From Cotesia glomerata (taxonomy: Eukaryota > Arthropoda > Insecta > Hymenoptera > Braconidae), in the NCBI RefSeq assembly GCF_020080835.1, contig NC_058159.1, forward strand, positions 13,138,101-13,202,100: a stretch of DNA of 64,000 nucleotides. Direction: 5' to 3'. Of the stretch, positions 11,765 to 24,171 are shown in pieces; within the stretch, counting starts at the first letter, position 1, and every line of letters begins with the position of its first letter. Made by a program: the position numbers and the translations under genes. The notes under the pieces are model-generated. The model made no database searches, was not told the DNA's origin, and was given only the letters and a program-made list of their open reading frames with translations.

Positions 11765-12760
11765 TTCATACAGACATAGTGACAACCTCGCGGGGATAGT
11801 CAGGGAAGCTTTCTGTGACCTTCAAACGTCGAGATCTGATGAAAACTCGATTTTTGCAAAACGGGGTGAAAACAATAACTTACCGATTTTTGGAAATCTT
11901 CGATTTTCTTAGCGGGAAGTTAAAAAATGTTTTTTGACCAATTCTTCAAACTATGATATCGAATATCTTTGAAACAGTTAAAGTAATTGCTTAAACACAT
12001 TTCGGTCTTTTTTTGTAGAAGATTCAATTTTTTACAAAATCATGTATGAGTATTTGATAAACCGATTGATTCATAATGAGATGTGGTCTTTTTAATAAGA
12101 GACTAAAGAAAAAATGGAAAATTGTCATGAGAAGGATTTTCCCATCAATATAAAGAGTTAAAAGTTGGTGAGCACTTTCTAGAGGTGCCAAAGAACCAAC
12201 TTTTCAGTGTCGTAAGTAAAAAAAAAATATTTGATTTTTTTGAATCATCCTACTGTGTATAAAATCACAGAATTACTTATTTAAGGAAGTATGAGCGCTA
12301 GGCGGGTCGGGGATAGGTATCGACTCTATCGCGGTAAGGGGAGAGCAGTAGCCATATGATTTTTCTCAATATATAGATATAAATTTAACATTGGCTAATG
12401 GCGGCATTTATTTTTCTTTTAATTAATACACTTTAATTAGTCGGGCAAGTGTCAATTTTTTCGAATTAAATTTATCACTAATATATGGACTTTGATCCAT
12501 AAGTTTTTTAAAAATATTCACTGACAGTTTTACGAGAAAAATACAGAAACGTATCAATGCTTGAAAGTTACCCCATAAGACCAATGTTAAATTGCTTAAC
12601 TTTGAAGTTAATTATTTATTCAAATAATCGGGCAATCTCTTTCAAATTTTCGGAATTTGTTTAGACATATTTAAACTTCATGTTAAAAATAAATCAAGCC
12701 TTTTATCAAAAGTTGTCTTAGTGCTCGTACTTCTTTAGTTAAAGACATTTTTTTTTTAAT
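11711..12760. other. (CA)n(TA)n tract and non-coding sequence
   Basis: The mixed CA/TA microsatellite at 11711-11763 accounts for short low-complexity open frames on both strands. 11765-11925 matches 38500-38610, so it is the repeat that flanks both R1-clade copies. I see no gene from 11925 to 12760. Confidence 0.6.
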
Positions 12761-12879
12761 TTTCATTTGTGAAGTATAATTTTATATCTATTTTTCTCAG
12801 TAACAGCGTTAATGAATACTAAAAAATTTTGTTTTTCAATTTTTTGTGAAGTATATTTATCAATTACGACTTTATATAC

Positions 12880-14099
12880 CTGAAGTTGATTTTGTGAGAC
12901 GCCAAAAAATGTAAAGTCCTCATCATAAACAGGATCACGCGTATTTCTTAGAACTCTTGTTTTTACTCTATCCTCTTTATCTGGTAAAAGTTGAAGCTTG
13001 ATGTAGGGATCACTGGTTTGATGTCCACGGGCTGGTAATCCTGTGCACTTAACAACTGTGACTGCAAGTGCATTTTGATCAGCTTGGTAGCGTACTTTAA
13101 AAAATAACTGTCCTAGTTCATTTTTATTTGTGTCACCATTGATCAGTATACGCTCTGCTTTTTCACTAGATTCAAACTCAGCTTTATCTTTTTCATTTTC
13201 AACAGTAAGTGTAACCTCACTGGATGTCTTCTGGACTAAATTATCGTTTCCTCCTGTAAGTGATTTCAGCTGCGAAGAAAAATTATTAGAATTCTGGAGT
13301 TGCTGAGAGTCAGTTGGACTGGGTGTCTGTCCTCCAGAACCAGGTGGACTCTTAGCAGGCCCCGTAGGACTTGGACTTTTTTTTAAATAATGACTTGTAC
13401 TTCCTGGACTTTTAACCGCTGTTGGCTTGCGATGAGGTGGTCGAAATGCCAATGACTTGTCCATGGTTAATTTTGTGTGCTCTCGACGTCGACGATATAA
13501 CCACCAGGTCATCGCGGCGGCGCATATTGCTGCTATTGCAGCGATACATAATCCAACGAGGGTGTTCGTTGATACTGAAATTTTTACTATTGATATTGAA
13601 TCTATTTATGCATCTATATTTTGTTAAAAAAAAGAAAATTAATAATTGGTAATCTATATTTTTTTATCGAAAATTTTAATATCACGTCAACATAATTTGC
13701 GATTGTAAAAATACTTTAAAATTAATATATTTAATGACTTTATGATTTATTGCTAAATACTGAGTCTTTGAAAATAGCCGAAACTGTATAGATGAAATCC
13801 ACTGATGACTTCTATAATTTATTATATGAGTTATCATTTTATCCATACTTTTGTATCCATATACTCACATTTTTTTTGTGAACAAAAAAAATTTTTTATT
13901 TTTCGATTTTTTTAACGTAATTCTAATGAGTAACAAAATATTATATATCAGTTTTTCAATTATAAAATAATGATGTATCATTTTACGTAAGAACCATCTG
14001 GAAGTAGAAGTGTGCATAAATAATTAAAAATTGTAAAAAATACTTACCCGATTCAACAGGCCTTATTAAAGGTCCATCCTCCAAAAGACCATCGACCAT
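12880..14099 (-). CDS. Syt4: Synaptotagmin 4-like, first two coding exons (partial)
   Basis: Synaptotagmin 4 is a vesicle membrane protein with tandem C2 domains, involved in regulated exocytosis. Exon 1 is 14048-14099 (start ATG at 14097-14099, donor GTAAGTA). Exon 2 is 12880-13574 (acceptor TTTCAG, donor GTATAT). The phases match (17 codons plus one base, then 695 bases), giving 249 residues so far. A hydrophobic segment spans about residues 22-44 and ends in WWLYRRRR. A Ser/Pro/Thr-rich linker follows. The first C2 domain begins near residue 171 (GQLFFKVRY) and carries TSDPY, LLPDK and RNTRDPVYDEDFTF, wording typical of the Syt4 C2A. The donor splits the gene within C2A. The rest of C2A and C2B are not found in 1-12879, so the next intron is at least 12.8 kb. 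The intron at 13575-14047 looks ordinary. The Syt4 call over other synaptotagmins rests on remembered family wording. Confidence 0.85.
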
Positions 14100-14948
14100 G
14101 TTAGTCGTTTTATTATGAATAATCTTAGTTGAATGACGAAAAACTACTTGATTCACTAGACAAAAGACTCGGGCGTTATTTACGGCGTGTGATAGAATCC
14201 TTCATATCTAGAAACACTACCGAAAGACTTCGATCAATAGCTTGTTTAACGTGACTTGCGCAAAAGGGTAGTTGTTATTGTTATTAAAATTTAAGCGGAA
14301 GTCAAACTATCGATTGTATGTAACTGTTTTTAAGAATTTTTACTTGTAAAATAAATAATTTCAATTGTAATTATTCTCATCGATTTTGAATGACCAACCC
14401 GCAATTACTTATTTGAACCTTAATCAAATCAACAAAAGCAAAAAAATGACATCTGAGGTAACTCAGGTACGTTAGGGGTAGTGATTCCCATGAAAGTAAT
14501 TAATATAGTAATGTATGAAAAAATTGATGTTATTTAATATACAGCATATAATAAAAATATACTTTTTCTATATTAAATATATAAATTATTTTCAGGGGGA
14601 AACAACAAAAAAAAATTTTCACAGACTTAATACAAGAGGTCATGTATACACAAATAGTCATACACACAAATTAGCATAAAGTTATTTTAATACTTAATTA
14701 AGACAATAACTAAGAAAGAAATTTATTTTTGTCTAGACTTAAATTCTTGTTTTACTACAATTACATGATCCATTGAAATATTAGTATACATTTTTTCTTT
14801 CCGTATGATGTTTTAATTTTTTACAAATTACTAATTATTTACAAATAATATATGATGCTTCATAGAAAATAATATGTGAAACCAAAATATCTATTATTTA
14901 TTAAAAATTAGTAGAACCAAATATGATATTAATTGGAACTTTGACAAG
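14100..14948. other. Upstream region of the synaptotagmin gene
   Basis: This should hold the 5' UTR and promoter of the minus-strand gene that starts at 14099. I see no clear TATA box or initiator that I would defend, and no other gene. The sequence is AT-rich and apparently unique. Confidence 0.4.
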
Positions 14949-14950
14949 TA

Positions 14951-15117
14951 CTCTTTTGAAATGAATCCATGTAATTTCTCTAATTCAATTAGTGAACTTC
15001 TTACTCACACGCATGCGTGTAGATATTATATTCATTGATTCAATGATTCAATCAGTGAATTTCATTCATCACTCACTGGATGAATCAGTGAAATTCCGCT
15101 GATTCATTTTAAAAGAG
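14951..15117. mobile_element. MITE with TA duplication
   Basis: The termini are CTCTTTTGAAATGAATC and its imperfect reverse complement, flanked by TA at 14949-14950 and 15118-15119. The interior is rich in ATTCAATCAGTGAAT-type words that also pair with each other. No ORF is present. It is a mariner-type MITE by its TA duplication. Confidence 0.65.
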
Positions 15118-15220
15118 TATCCACATAAATCAATCTGAAAAACGGTTGACTTTGCCGGCCATTCCAGGAATTTCCTCCTATGACCGGTTTCAAAACCCTT
15201 GAAAAGTTATCTACAAAATT

Positions 15221-15329
15221 GCACGCCTCATAGCGCGAAGCGCGTGAGGTTGTGATCCATCCCCGACTCGTCAAGGTTAAGCAATTTTCTGATCTTCAAA
15301 TGCCTCCGTCACAACCATATTGCACTTAT
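15221..15329 (-). repeat. Dispersed GCGC-hairpin repeat, copy 2, split by a transposon
   Basis: This is the reverse complement of the distal part of the repeat at 4836-5083. It continues beyond the inserted transposon at about 19166-19200 (ATAAGTAGATGTACACCGAG). The interrupted point corresponds to the sequence between TTGTAT and AAGTG in the intact copies, so it serves as an empty-site reference. Confidence 0.75.
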
Positions 15330-15333
15330 ATAT

Positions 15334-18300
15334 GGGGTATTCCATGCCAAATCGACCACTTTTGACCCCGACCCTTTTCGATTTGGCCGAAAGTTTTCCA
15401 TCCTTTTCTACCCTATAAAAAACGGTTCTCAGAATTTTTTTGAATTTTTTTACCTAACTCCAAAAAAGTTATGAATTTTTCAAAAAAATGGCTTTTTATT
15501 TTCAAATAGCCATAACTTTTTCAAAACTAAACATTTAGGTACCTTTTTTAAAATTTTTGTTTTTAGATGTATTTGCCGATAAAAAATATTAAAAAATTTT
15601 TGTAAGTCAATACATATGGAATTTTTCAGTTTGGTGACAAAAATTAATGATTTTTCGAAGTTCGACATTTTTTTTTTTTAATTTTTTTTTTCTAAAATAA
15701 ACTTTAATCAATTCCACAGTTATCCTGGTAGAACCCAGATTGGGCCGATTTCTCTTTCTATTTTTTATTCAATTGAAAAAATTGTTAAATTTTCAAAAAT
15801 GGAAAAATTTTTTTTCATAAATTTTATTTATATAATGAGATAAATACAATTCAACGATTTCACGGCATTATATTCACAATTTAGAGGCTTCATCGATGAC
15901 TGTAATTAGTAAGATTCAAATTTTAATATATCAATTAGTTCGATAAACTAGGGATAACAACTATCGACTTACCTATAGCCAGTAAACTAGATGCTATAAG
16001 CTAGTATGTTTTGATTAAAAGTGCGGCTTTTTCATTTTGAGATCTAAAACATAACCTATAAATCTTTTGTGCAATCTAGTGTTTTATAAAAGATTGTCAT
16101 TACATTTGTTGTATAAATAAATAATTTCTCTAGTTTATAAGCGCTTTTTTAATTTGTCTTTATGGCGTCAAAAAAGGTATTTGATCGGTGTTGTAATCCT
16201 TTTGAGTTGGAATCTCATTTTAAAAAAATTGGTTTACGTCCGGCGACTGATATTATGAAAGTAACGTTAGGATTAGATGATAATTATTTATTATGCAGTT
16301 CATGTCGAAAAAAAGCTTCAGAGTTAGTGAAGCAACAAACAAATGCTCGTAATGATCCTAGTGCTGATGTAAGTGACCGTGAAGACAACTATAGTGACAA
16401 TAATGACAACAATGATCAGGCTGATAATGATAGTAATACAACTGCCACGGATCTCCCATTATCCTTATCATTCCGTAAGTTTTTTTAATTATTTATACGT
16501 TACTTGAATACATTTCTAGTAGCTATACTATAAACTATTATTTTTCAAGTTTTCATGTCATTTGATAGCGAACCCAAAGCATCACAATCAAGCTCAGGAT
16601 CCCAAGTTAGCGCTGCAACTCAATTACCCGTAATAAACCATGCATTAGAATTGTTAAATCAATCACCGATTCCATCGAAGAAATTGAATGATAATCAATT
16701 TTTGAACAATAAAATAAATCGGGTATCCGACAGCTTGAAAAGTTTTGCTTTTCTTCTTCCAGATGAAGAATCGATTGATGACGATGGTGAAAATTTTCGC
16801 TCTCTAATTAAAATGTTGTATGATAAATTCAACGATAAAGAAACTGATAAGTCTTTGAAAATACAAATTTTAACATTATTACCTGTAAAATGGAGTGAGA
16901 GACGTATTTGTGAAACTATGAATACATCAAGACATTTGTCAAGAGTAGCAAAAAATTTGGTTGAAGAAACGGGTTTACTTTCTACACCTGAATCGAAATT
17001 AGGTATGGGTAGCGTAAAATCGATGTTTTAAATACACTTGAAAACTAAATTACTCAACATTTTTGTATAGGGAGGACAATTACTGATCAGGTAAAATTAA
17101 AAGTTGAAAATTTTTACAACGATGATGAGTATAGTGCTCAAATGCCCGGTATGAAAGACTTTGTATCAATTCGAAGTGATGATGGTAATCGGATACACGT
17201 CCAAAAAAGACTTATCCTGTCTAACTTAAAAGAATTATACCAATGTTTCTGTGAAATAAATCCTGCTGAGAGAATTGGATTTTCAAAATTCGCTTCTTTG
17301 CGACCAAAACATTGTGTGTTAGCAGGGGCAAGTGGAACACACACCATCTGCGTGTGTACGATTCATCAAAACGTGAAGTTAATGATGCTTGGTAATTATC
17401 AAATTAATTAATAATTATAAATGCGTGAATTTTAAGTTTACTAAATTACTGTTATTTTAGGTGCAAATATTTATTCTTTGACAAGGAACACAGAAAAGCC
17501 CATTAAACACTACAGCGATTACTTGAGCATGATTATATGTGAAAATCCATCTTTTCAGTGTTATTTAGGTGGATGTAAAAACTGTCCTGGGGTCGATGAG
17601 TTGAGTAAAATTTTACTAAAATGTTTTGAGGACCGGGAAATCGAGAATATTACATATAAATATTGGATATCAAAACCGAGAAGTAGTTTAGAAACTATTA
17701 TTAAGCCTACAGAAGAATTTGTGGAAAAATTTTGTAGTGAGTTAGAAATTCTTCTACCTCATTCGTTCATTGCTAAGGAGCAAGCCCAATTCTTGAAGAC
17801 ATTGAAAGAAACATTGAAACCAAACGAATACGTTATTATTTGTGATTTTGCAGAAAATTATGCCTTCGTAGTACAAAATGCGGCAGCTGCGTTTCACTGG
17901 AATAATAATCAGGCAACAGTTTTTCCAGTCGTTATTTATTATAAAGTAAATAACAAACTTGAACACAAAAGTTTAGTAATTATCTCAGATTCTAACAAAC
18001 ATGATGCCGTTGCTGTTCATGTTTTCATCGAAATAATAACTGATTACGTGAAAAGTCTTCCTGAACGTTGTAACAAGATTTATTATTTTTCTGATGGAGC
18101 TCCTCAACAATTTAAAAACTTTAAAAACTTTGTAAATTTATATTACCACGAAGATGATTTTGATATTCCTGCTGAATGGCATTTTTTTGCGACTGCCCAT
18201 GGGAAAGGTCCGTGTGATGGAATCGGTGGTATTCTCAAACGACTTGCAGCGAGAGCAAGTCTCCAACTCGCGGTAGACAAACAAATAACGACACCAGAAG

Positions 18301-19161
18301 AACTTTTGAATGGGCTTCTGCACCGGATAACTTGCCGAATATTATAGTGAAGTTTTCCCCAGAAGAAGATTATGACACAGCAGTAAATGATTTAAATGAT
18401 CGATTTTTGAAAACGAAACCGATTACAGGAACTCAACAACTACATTGTATAATTCCGGACAAAAATGGTTGTTTACTAGTTAAAAACTTTTCGAATTCGA
18501 ATGAACACAGAATTTGTAAAATATTTAAACGACAGAGAGAAAAGTAATTAATTTTAGCTGCATCAATTATTGATCTTACTAATTACAGTCATCGATGAAG
18601 CCTCTAAATTGTGAATGTAATGCCGTAAAATCGTTGAATTGTATTTATCTCATTATATAAATAAAATTTATGAAAAAAAATTTTTTTTCCATTTTTGAAA
18701 ATTTAACAATTTTTTTTCAATTGAATAAAAAAAATAGAAAGAGAAATCGGCCCAATCTGGGTTCTACAGGGATAACTGTGGAATTGATTAAAGTTTATTT
18801 TAGAAAAAAAAAAATTAAAAAAAAAAAATGTCGAACTTCGAAAAATCATTGATTTTTGTCAAAAAACTGAAAAATTCCATATGTATTGACTTACAAAAAT
18901 TTTTTAATATTTTTTATCGGAAAGTACATCTAAAAACAAAAATTTTTAAAAAAAAAAAGGTACCTAAATGTTTAGTTTTGAAAAAGTTATGGCTATTTGA
19001 AAATAAAAAAGCCATTTTTTTGAAAAATTCATAACTTTTTTGGAGTTAGGTAAAAAAATTCAAAAAAATTCTGAGAACCGTTTTGTAGAAAAGGATGGAA
19101 ACTTTCGGCCAAATCGAAAAGGGTCGGGATCAAAAGTGGTCGATTTGGCATGGAATACCCC
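15334..19161 (+). mobile_element. DNA transposon with ~580-bp TIRs and 4-bp duplication (Sola-like?)
   Basis: The element is 3828 bp. It begins GGGGTATTCCATGCC and ends with the reverse complement. The inverted arms run 15334 to about 15915 and about 18572 to 19161, closely similar throughout. ATAT flanks both ends (15330-15333 and 19162-19165). The interior carries one intron-containing gene (16162-18547). The 4-bp AT-rich duplication and an Asp-rich catalytic signature would fit the Sola superfamily, but I cannot confirm that assignment. It has inserted into a copy of the GCGC-hairpin repeat. Confidence 0.88.
16162..18547 (+). pseudogene. Transposase of the long-TIR element, four exons, one frameshift
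   Basis: Exons are 16162-16474, 16550-17002, 17071-17391 and 17461-18547. All introns are short with GT/AG ends, and the phases agree at every junction. The N-terminus has a cysteine-rich segment (RCCNPFE, then LLCSSCRKK) that may bind zinc, followed by an acidic Asp/Asn-rich linker. The last exon has three Asp-centred motifs: VIICDFAENYAF, YYFSDGAPQQFKN and TAHGKGPCDGIGG. They are likely the catalytic site of an RNase H-fold transposase. Near 18305 a one-base loss in a T run shifts the frame, so the natural reading stops at 18347 while the original frame continues to 18547. Without the shift the product would be about 724 residues. The family is known to me only as a recurrent transposase-like protein of insects and cnidarians. 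Confidence 0.82.
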
Positions 19162-19165
19162 ATAT

Positions 19166-19862
19166 ACAATAACATAAGTAGATGTACACCGAGTACTTTT
19201 TTATGTTTAAATTTCTATAGCTCAGTGGCATTTCATAGCATTGCTTCGACCATGGACGGATTTTTTTCAGAATTGAATACTCTACAAAAGTGTCCATTGC
19301 GGCCAAGCCGTAACTCGTCGAACCGGCAAGGTAGTACAGGCGTCTAAACTTGATTTTTCCATGAAATTCGCGTTTTTTCGCGTTTATCTCGTGAATGACA
19401 AGAGCTACAGAAAAAAATGTAAACAACAAACTTGCAGAAAATTTAATTTCCTACAAAAAAGGTTTTGAGCACCAAGTCGCTGAAATCAATATTTTCGGAG
19501 ATATTTAATAATAATTTTAAAAGATATTTTTTATAATTTGACGCAATTTTCGATAAAAATTTGAAATTACTAAAAATTGATCATCTACTACCGAGTTACG
19601 GTTTTTTGACAATTTATATGTTTTCGAATTACTATCAAATGACAGACGATCGATCGATGATCTACGATTTTTACTCAAGAAAAAAATCGGAGAAGTCAAG
19701 TAAAAATTTGGTTTTTTGAAGAGTGAAGTATGATAACTATACAGAATAAAAATCATAAAGTAACAGTGAAAAACTTTCACAATGATACTCGTCGTTCACT
19801 GTCAAATGACGGCCGTTCGATAGTCAAGTGACGGTCATTCGACGATCATTTGTCGACACTGT
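19166..19862. other. Non-coding sequence with TCAAATGACGG-type motifs
   Basis: No gene is seen. 19166-19200 belongs to the repeat split by the transposon. 19790-19860 contains several degenerate copies of GTCAAATGACGG and TCATTCGACGATCA. The same kind of motif recurs at 61035-61085. Confidence 0.5.
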
Positions 19863-20127
19863 GGTACATCCAAAATGGGGTGACATCCGGACGTCCACGT
19901 AAAATTTTTTTCAAAATGTTTTTTTTTTTTTTCAAAATAGCAACATGAAATGATTTTATAAAGTAAAAGATGGTTTAATTTAAGTGTTTTTTCGGTGTAC
20001 ATCTACTTATATCATTGTATAAATGTAATATGGTTGTGATAGAGGCATTTAAAGATCACAAAATTGCTTGACCTTGATGAGTCGAGTATAAGGCACAACC
20101 TCACGCGCTTCGCGCTATGAGGCGTGC
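19863..20127 (+). repeat. Dispersed GCGC-hairpin repeat, copy 3
   Basis: It matches 4836-5083 along its length and ends in the same CCTCACGCGCTTCGCGC hairpin followed by TATGAGGCGTGC. It is non-coding. Confidence 0.75.
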
Positions 20128-20690
20128 AATAATACAGAAATTGTACTTTTGAGCTCGAAGAGCTCAAAAACAAAATACGTGAAATGTTGAACGTTTAGGT
20201 ATGGAGTTAGTGGGAAGTTGCAGGGATGGCCTTATGGGTCAACCGTTTTCCTAATTTTTTTTATTGAAAAAATGATAACAAAAAAAATTTTTTTTTAAGT
20301 TCATTTGTAAAAAATTTGAAAAACTGTAAGTGCAATTAAAAAAAATTTTTATAGGTCTGATTTAATAGATTAAACAAAGTCAAAAAATAAAAAATGTCGG
20401 TTAACTTTGTTGTTATAAAAAAAAAAAAACACATTTAAGTTTTTTCAAAATCATCAAGTTGAAAGAATTCAAAAAATTAAAAAAAAAAAAAAATTTTTTT
20501 TAAATCAAATTTACTAACACGGAAGCGTCAGCGCCACCCTCTTGCTCAAATATTCCTCCTAACAATACGGTATAAAATTTTGCAAATTTCAGATACTATA
20601 GAAATTTTACACTGACTTATTTTTACATAGAGATGTGGAAGCATGGATTTATTTTAACATTGAAATATTTTTTCATAGATTTATTTGCGG
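20128..20690. other. Non-coding, AT-rich, fragment of the AACGGTTGACC repeat
   Basis: The reverse of the AACGGTTGACC repeat phrase lies near 20210-20255, next to a GAGCTC palindrome at about 20148. The rest is poly-A/T-rich, and no gene is seen. Confidence 0.5.
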
Positions 20691-20865
20691 TGTTGTGAAT
20701 CCGAAAGGATTGATCACAACGCTCTCTATATATTAATATAGAATTACATATAAAAAAGATGTCTGCAATAAATGATAGCGGGAAAAACCCAGGAAGATTT
20801 AAAATATATGTATTTTATTTGTAATCTTATCGGTAAGAAAAATAAGAATCTTTAAAAAATTGTAA

Positions 20866-22833
20866 GGTAAAAGCCCCAATTATTGACGGGGGTCTAAATA
20901 TTGACACCCTAAATTATCTTTAAATATATTAAATTATCTGTAATAAGAATAACGATCAAATAAATTTTTATTAAATTCTAATTAATTAAAAAATTGAAAA
21001 AAAATAAAAAAAAAATAAAGTTACCACCAGTTCATCAAATCAGCTTACGAGCGTCTATGTTCTTAACAACTTTGGTTAGAAAAGCATTTTTTTTAACTGC
21101 CGAGTTTAAATTAATTTTTTCATGTAATTATATGACCTATTTTTTTTTAAATTAACAGTACATGAAATATTTATAAAATTGAATAATCGAAATTAATTGT
21201 ATGCTTTATAATATTTAAATAATGGGAGTCAGTAACTAGTTCATAATTTTTATGGTGAATCCCATATTGACAGCCAGTCAACAGCGCTATGACGCCTTTT
21301 TTTTAAGTATAAAATACGTTACGCGATTATATACAAGGCTTTTAACTGTCAAATAACTCGGCGTGTTTTGGTGTTAAATAAGTTTTTGAATAAATTGTTA
21401 TATTTTTAATAATAATTAATCATTCATAGAAATTATTATTAATTAACTTTAATAATATTGATTACTTTATATCAAGTTTTGATAAATCCGAACAAAAACA
21501 GTTTCACTGTAAAAAAGTCGCGCCAAGTCCACGTTCATAAGACTATTAGGAAAAAAAAATTTTTTTTTTTCTTTAAAAAAAGATACAAAATAAAAAAATT
21601 AAAAAATCCAAGTAACCGATATGATTGTTTTGATTTTCGGAAATTAAAAAAATTTTATTGTAAATTTAAAAATTAAAAAAAAATTTTAGAACGTATTTAG
21701 TGTGCGTGGTTGCAAAATATTTTACTTTTAATGAAATTCGTAAAATCTATTTACTAGGACTTTAAAAAAATTGAAATAGACAATGACGCACACCAAGTAC
21801 GTTCTAAAATTTTTTTTTTAATTTTTAAATTTACAATAAAATTTTTTTTAATTTCCTAAAATCAAAACAATCATATCGGTTACTTGGATTTTTAATTTTT
21901 TATTTTGTATCTTTAAAGAAAAAAAATAGTCTTATGAACGTGGACTTGGCGCGACTTTTTTACAGTGAAACTGTTTTTGTTCGGATTTTAGTATTTTTTG
22001 TAATTATAATGAAAATTTACAATCGGTACCAACTTAAATCTCGTGTTGACTGCATTTTTTACTGCAAACTATCCCCTTGAAGCTACAGTTTATGTAGATG
22101 TAATTCCAGTGCACTCTGGCGGCCGTAAATGTTAGCAGTGAATTACTTTTTTTAACTGTAGTTGCTTATCTACAGGAGGATTACTACACATTTTTATTTT
22201 ATCTAGTCTGTGGCGCTGATATTCCCCATCGAAAAAAAGTCAGGATCGAAATTTCTGGGCTTACTATAGTTTGTGCTGATAAAATTTAATAATTTTAAGT
22301 GAATTAAGTGGTATAATTGATTATAATTAATTAATATCAGTAAAATAAAGTATAAATTAATTTTATAATATATCATTTTGGAAAAAGGAGAACCATATAA
22401 TTAAATAAAATTTTGCAACCTCGAAATACCGTTCTGCTTACAGTAAACACAGTCGGTAGTCTGGCGCTCCGTTTACAACGGATTTGAACGGAACTTGGCG
22501 CCAGATTCTACCGAATCTGTGGATAAAAATATAACCAAATGATTCGACGCATGCGCAGTAGGGGCGTCAATAATTGGGGTTACGGTACGTCAATATTTAG
22601 ATCAATCAGTTTTTTAACCCGTCAATAATTGGTGTATCCAGATTATCTATTTAATTATTTAAAATTAATTAGTAAATATCACTGATTATCATTTTAAAAA
22701 AAGAAATTGATTAGTTAAAACATTACTTAAGACATTACCACAAACAAAATTCAACGATATTTATATTTGATTGCTTAAAAAAAATCAAATCATAACTTTG
22801 TCTCTTATAGCGTCAATAATTGGGGCTTTTACC
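20866..22833. mobile_element. TIR element GGTAAAAGCCCCAAT with TTAA-like target
   Basis: The termini GGTAAAAGCCCCAATTATTG and its reverse complement bound a 1968-bp insert in the solo LTR. The flanks are GTAA and TTAA. Related termini near 1872 are preceded by TTAA. A TTAA target would fit piggyBac or a few other superfamilies. No transposase is present. The interior is largely a foldback-hairpin element (21488-22522). Confidence 0.65.
21488..22522 (+). mobile_element. Foldback-plus-hairpin element, copy B
   Basis: This 1035-bp copy has the same architecture as copy A. The foldback is 21488-21984, the body follows, and the terminal hairpin ends CTGTGG at 22522. AT flanks both ends. Body and hairpin are closely similar to 1102-1630. 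No coding capacity. Confidence 0.78.
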
Positions 22834-24171
22834 TTAAACCTTTCTATTTTAAATTCTATTGTTAGGTATAGAAAATTTTCTATCATAAATTTTAGGGTAT
22901 AGACGAATCCGAACAAAAACAGTTTCACTGTAAAAAATTGCGCCAAGGCCACGTTCATAAAGCTCATCTCAATAACATTTGCACTTTACAAAAAAAATTA
23001 GGCTCGTTTCAATAATTTTCATTCTCTACAAAAAGATGTGAAATACTAAAAAATACCAAGAAACCGTCATAATGTTGAAAAAATTGAAAAAAAATTTGTT
23101 GAAAATTAAAAAATTAAAAAAAAAATTTTTTATCGTACTTGGCGTTCGTCATTGAGTACCCCAAATTTTTTCGGAAGAATTTCAACTCAAGAAAAATCGA
23201 TTTCGCTTGTATATATATAATCATATTATATATTTATATAGATTTCATTAGTCAAGGATACTGAACTCATTGAAAACATTGCTTAGTGTATTAATTATCA
23301 GTTTTAGTAAAAAAACCCGTTCTTAAAATTTTTTTTAGATCTTTAGTGAGAACAACTGTCAATATGGTGGTGTGTTCAAGAAATCTGAAATTATATAAAA
23401 TTTTTGAATTCATTTTTTTTCAGCTTCGTCATTAATCTTTAATGAAGAACCTTATGCAATATTAAAGTTTGATATTGCTTCGTTTAATTGTAATTAACAC
23501 ATTTTGATTGGCACTCACACCGCATTGTCCCAATTTAGTCGGCCATATGTTTTATTTTTTAGTAAACACAATTCTCACAATGCAACCGACCCAACGTATG
23601 CATGCGTATCGACTTATATGTAGTTTGCATAACTGCGTATGACATGTCAATTTTACCTAACTTTTGTAAAACTTATTATGAAATAACATAGGTTGACTTA
23701 CTTATAAATTTCTCAGCATTAAAAGGATGTTTATTTATCCTGAAAAATTTGGGGTACTCAATGACGCTCGCCAAGTACGATTAAAAATTTTTTTTTTAAT
23801 TTTTTAATTTTGAACAAATTTTTGTTTTGTTTTTTCAACATTATGACGGTTTCTTTTTATTTTTAGTATTTCACATCTTTTTGTAGAGAATGAAAATTAT
23901 TGAAACGAGCCTAATTTTTTTTGTAAAGTGCAAATGTTATTGAGATGAGTTTTATGAACGTGGGCTTGGCGCAATTTTTTACAGTGAAACTGTTTTTGTT
24001 CGGATTTCAGTATTTTTTGTAATTATAATAAAAATTGACAATTTTAATTTAATACATTTCCGGTGGCAAACTATCCCCTTTAAGCTATAGTTCATGTAAA
24101 AGTTATTCTTGCGTCGCCTGGCGTGTGTAATTGCAAGCGGTCAAATATCTTTTTTTCACTGTAGTTTCCCA

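Noticed and set aside
11563..11785. Overlapping open frames on both strands
   Set aside because: They are low-complexity (CA)n/(TA)n and poly-C sequence at the 3' end of a retrotransposon copy.
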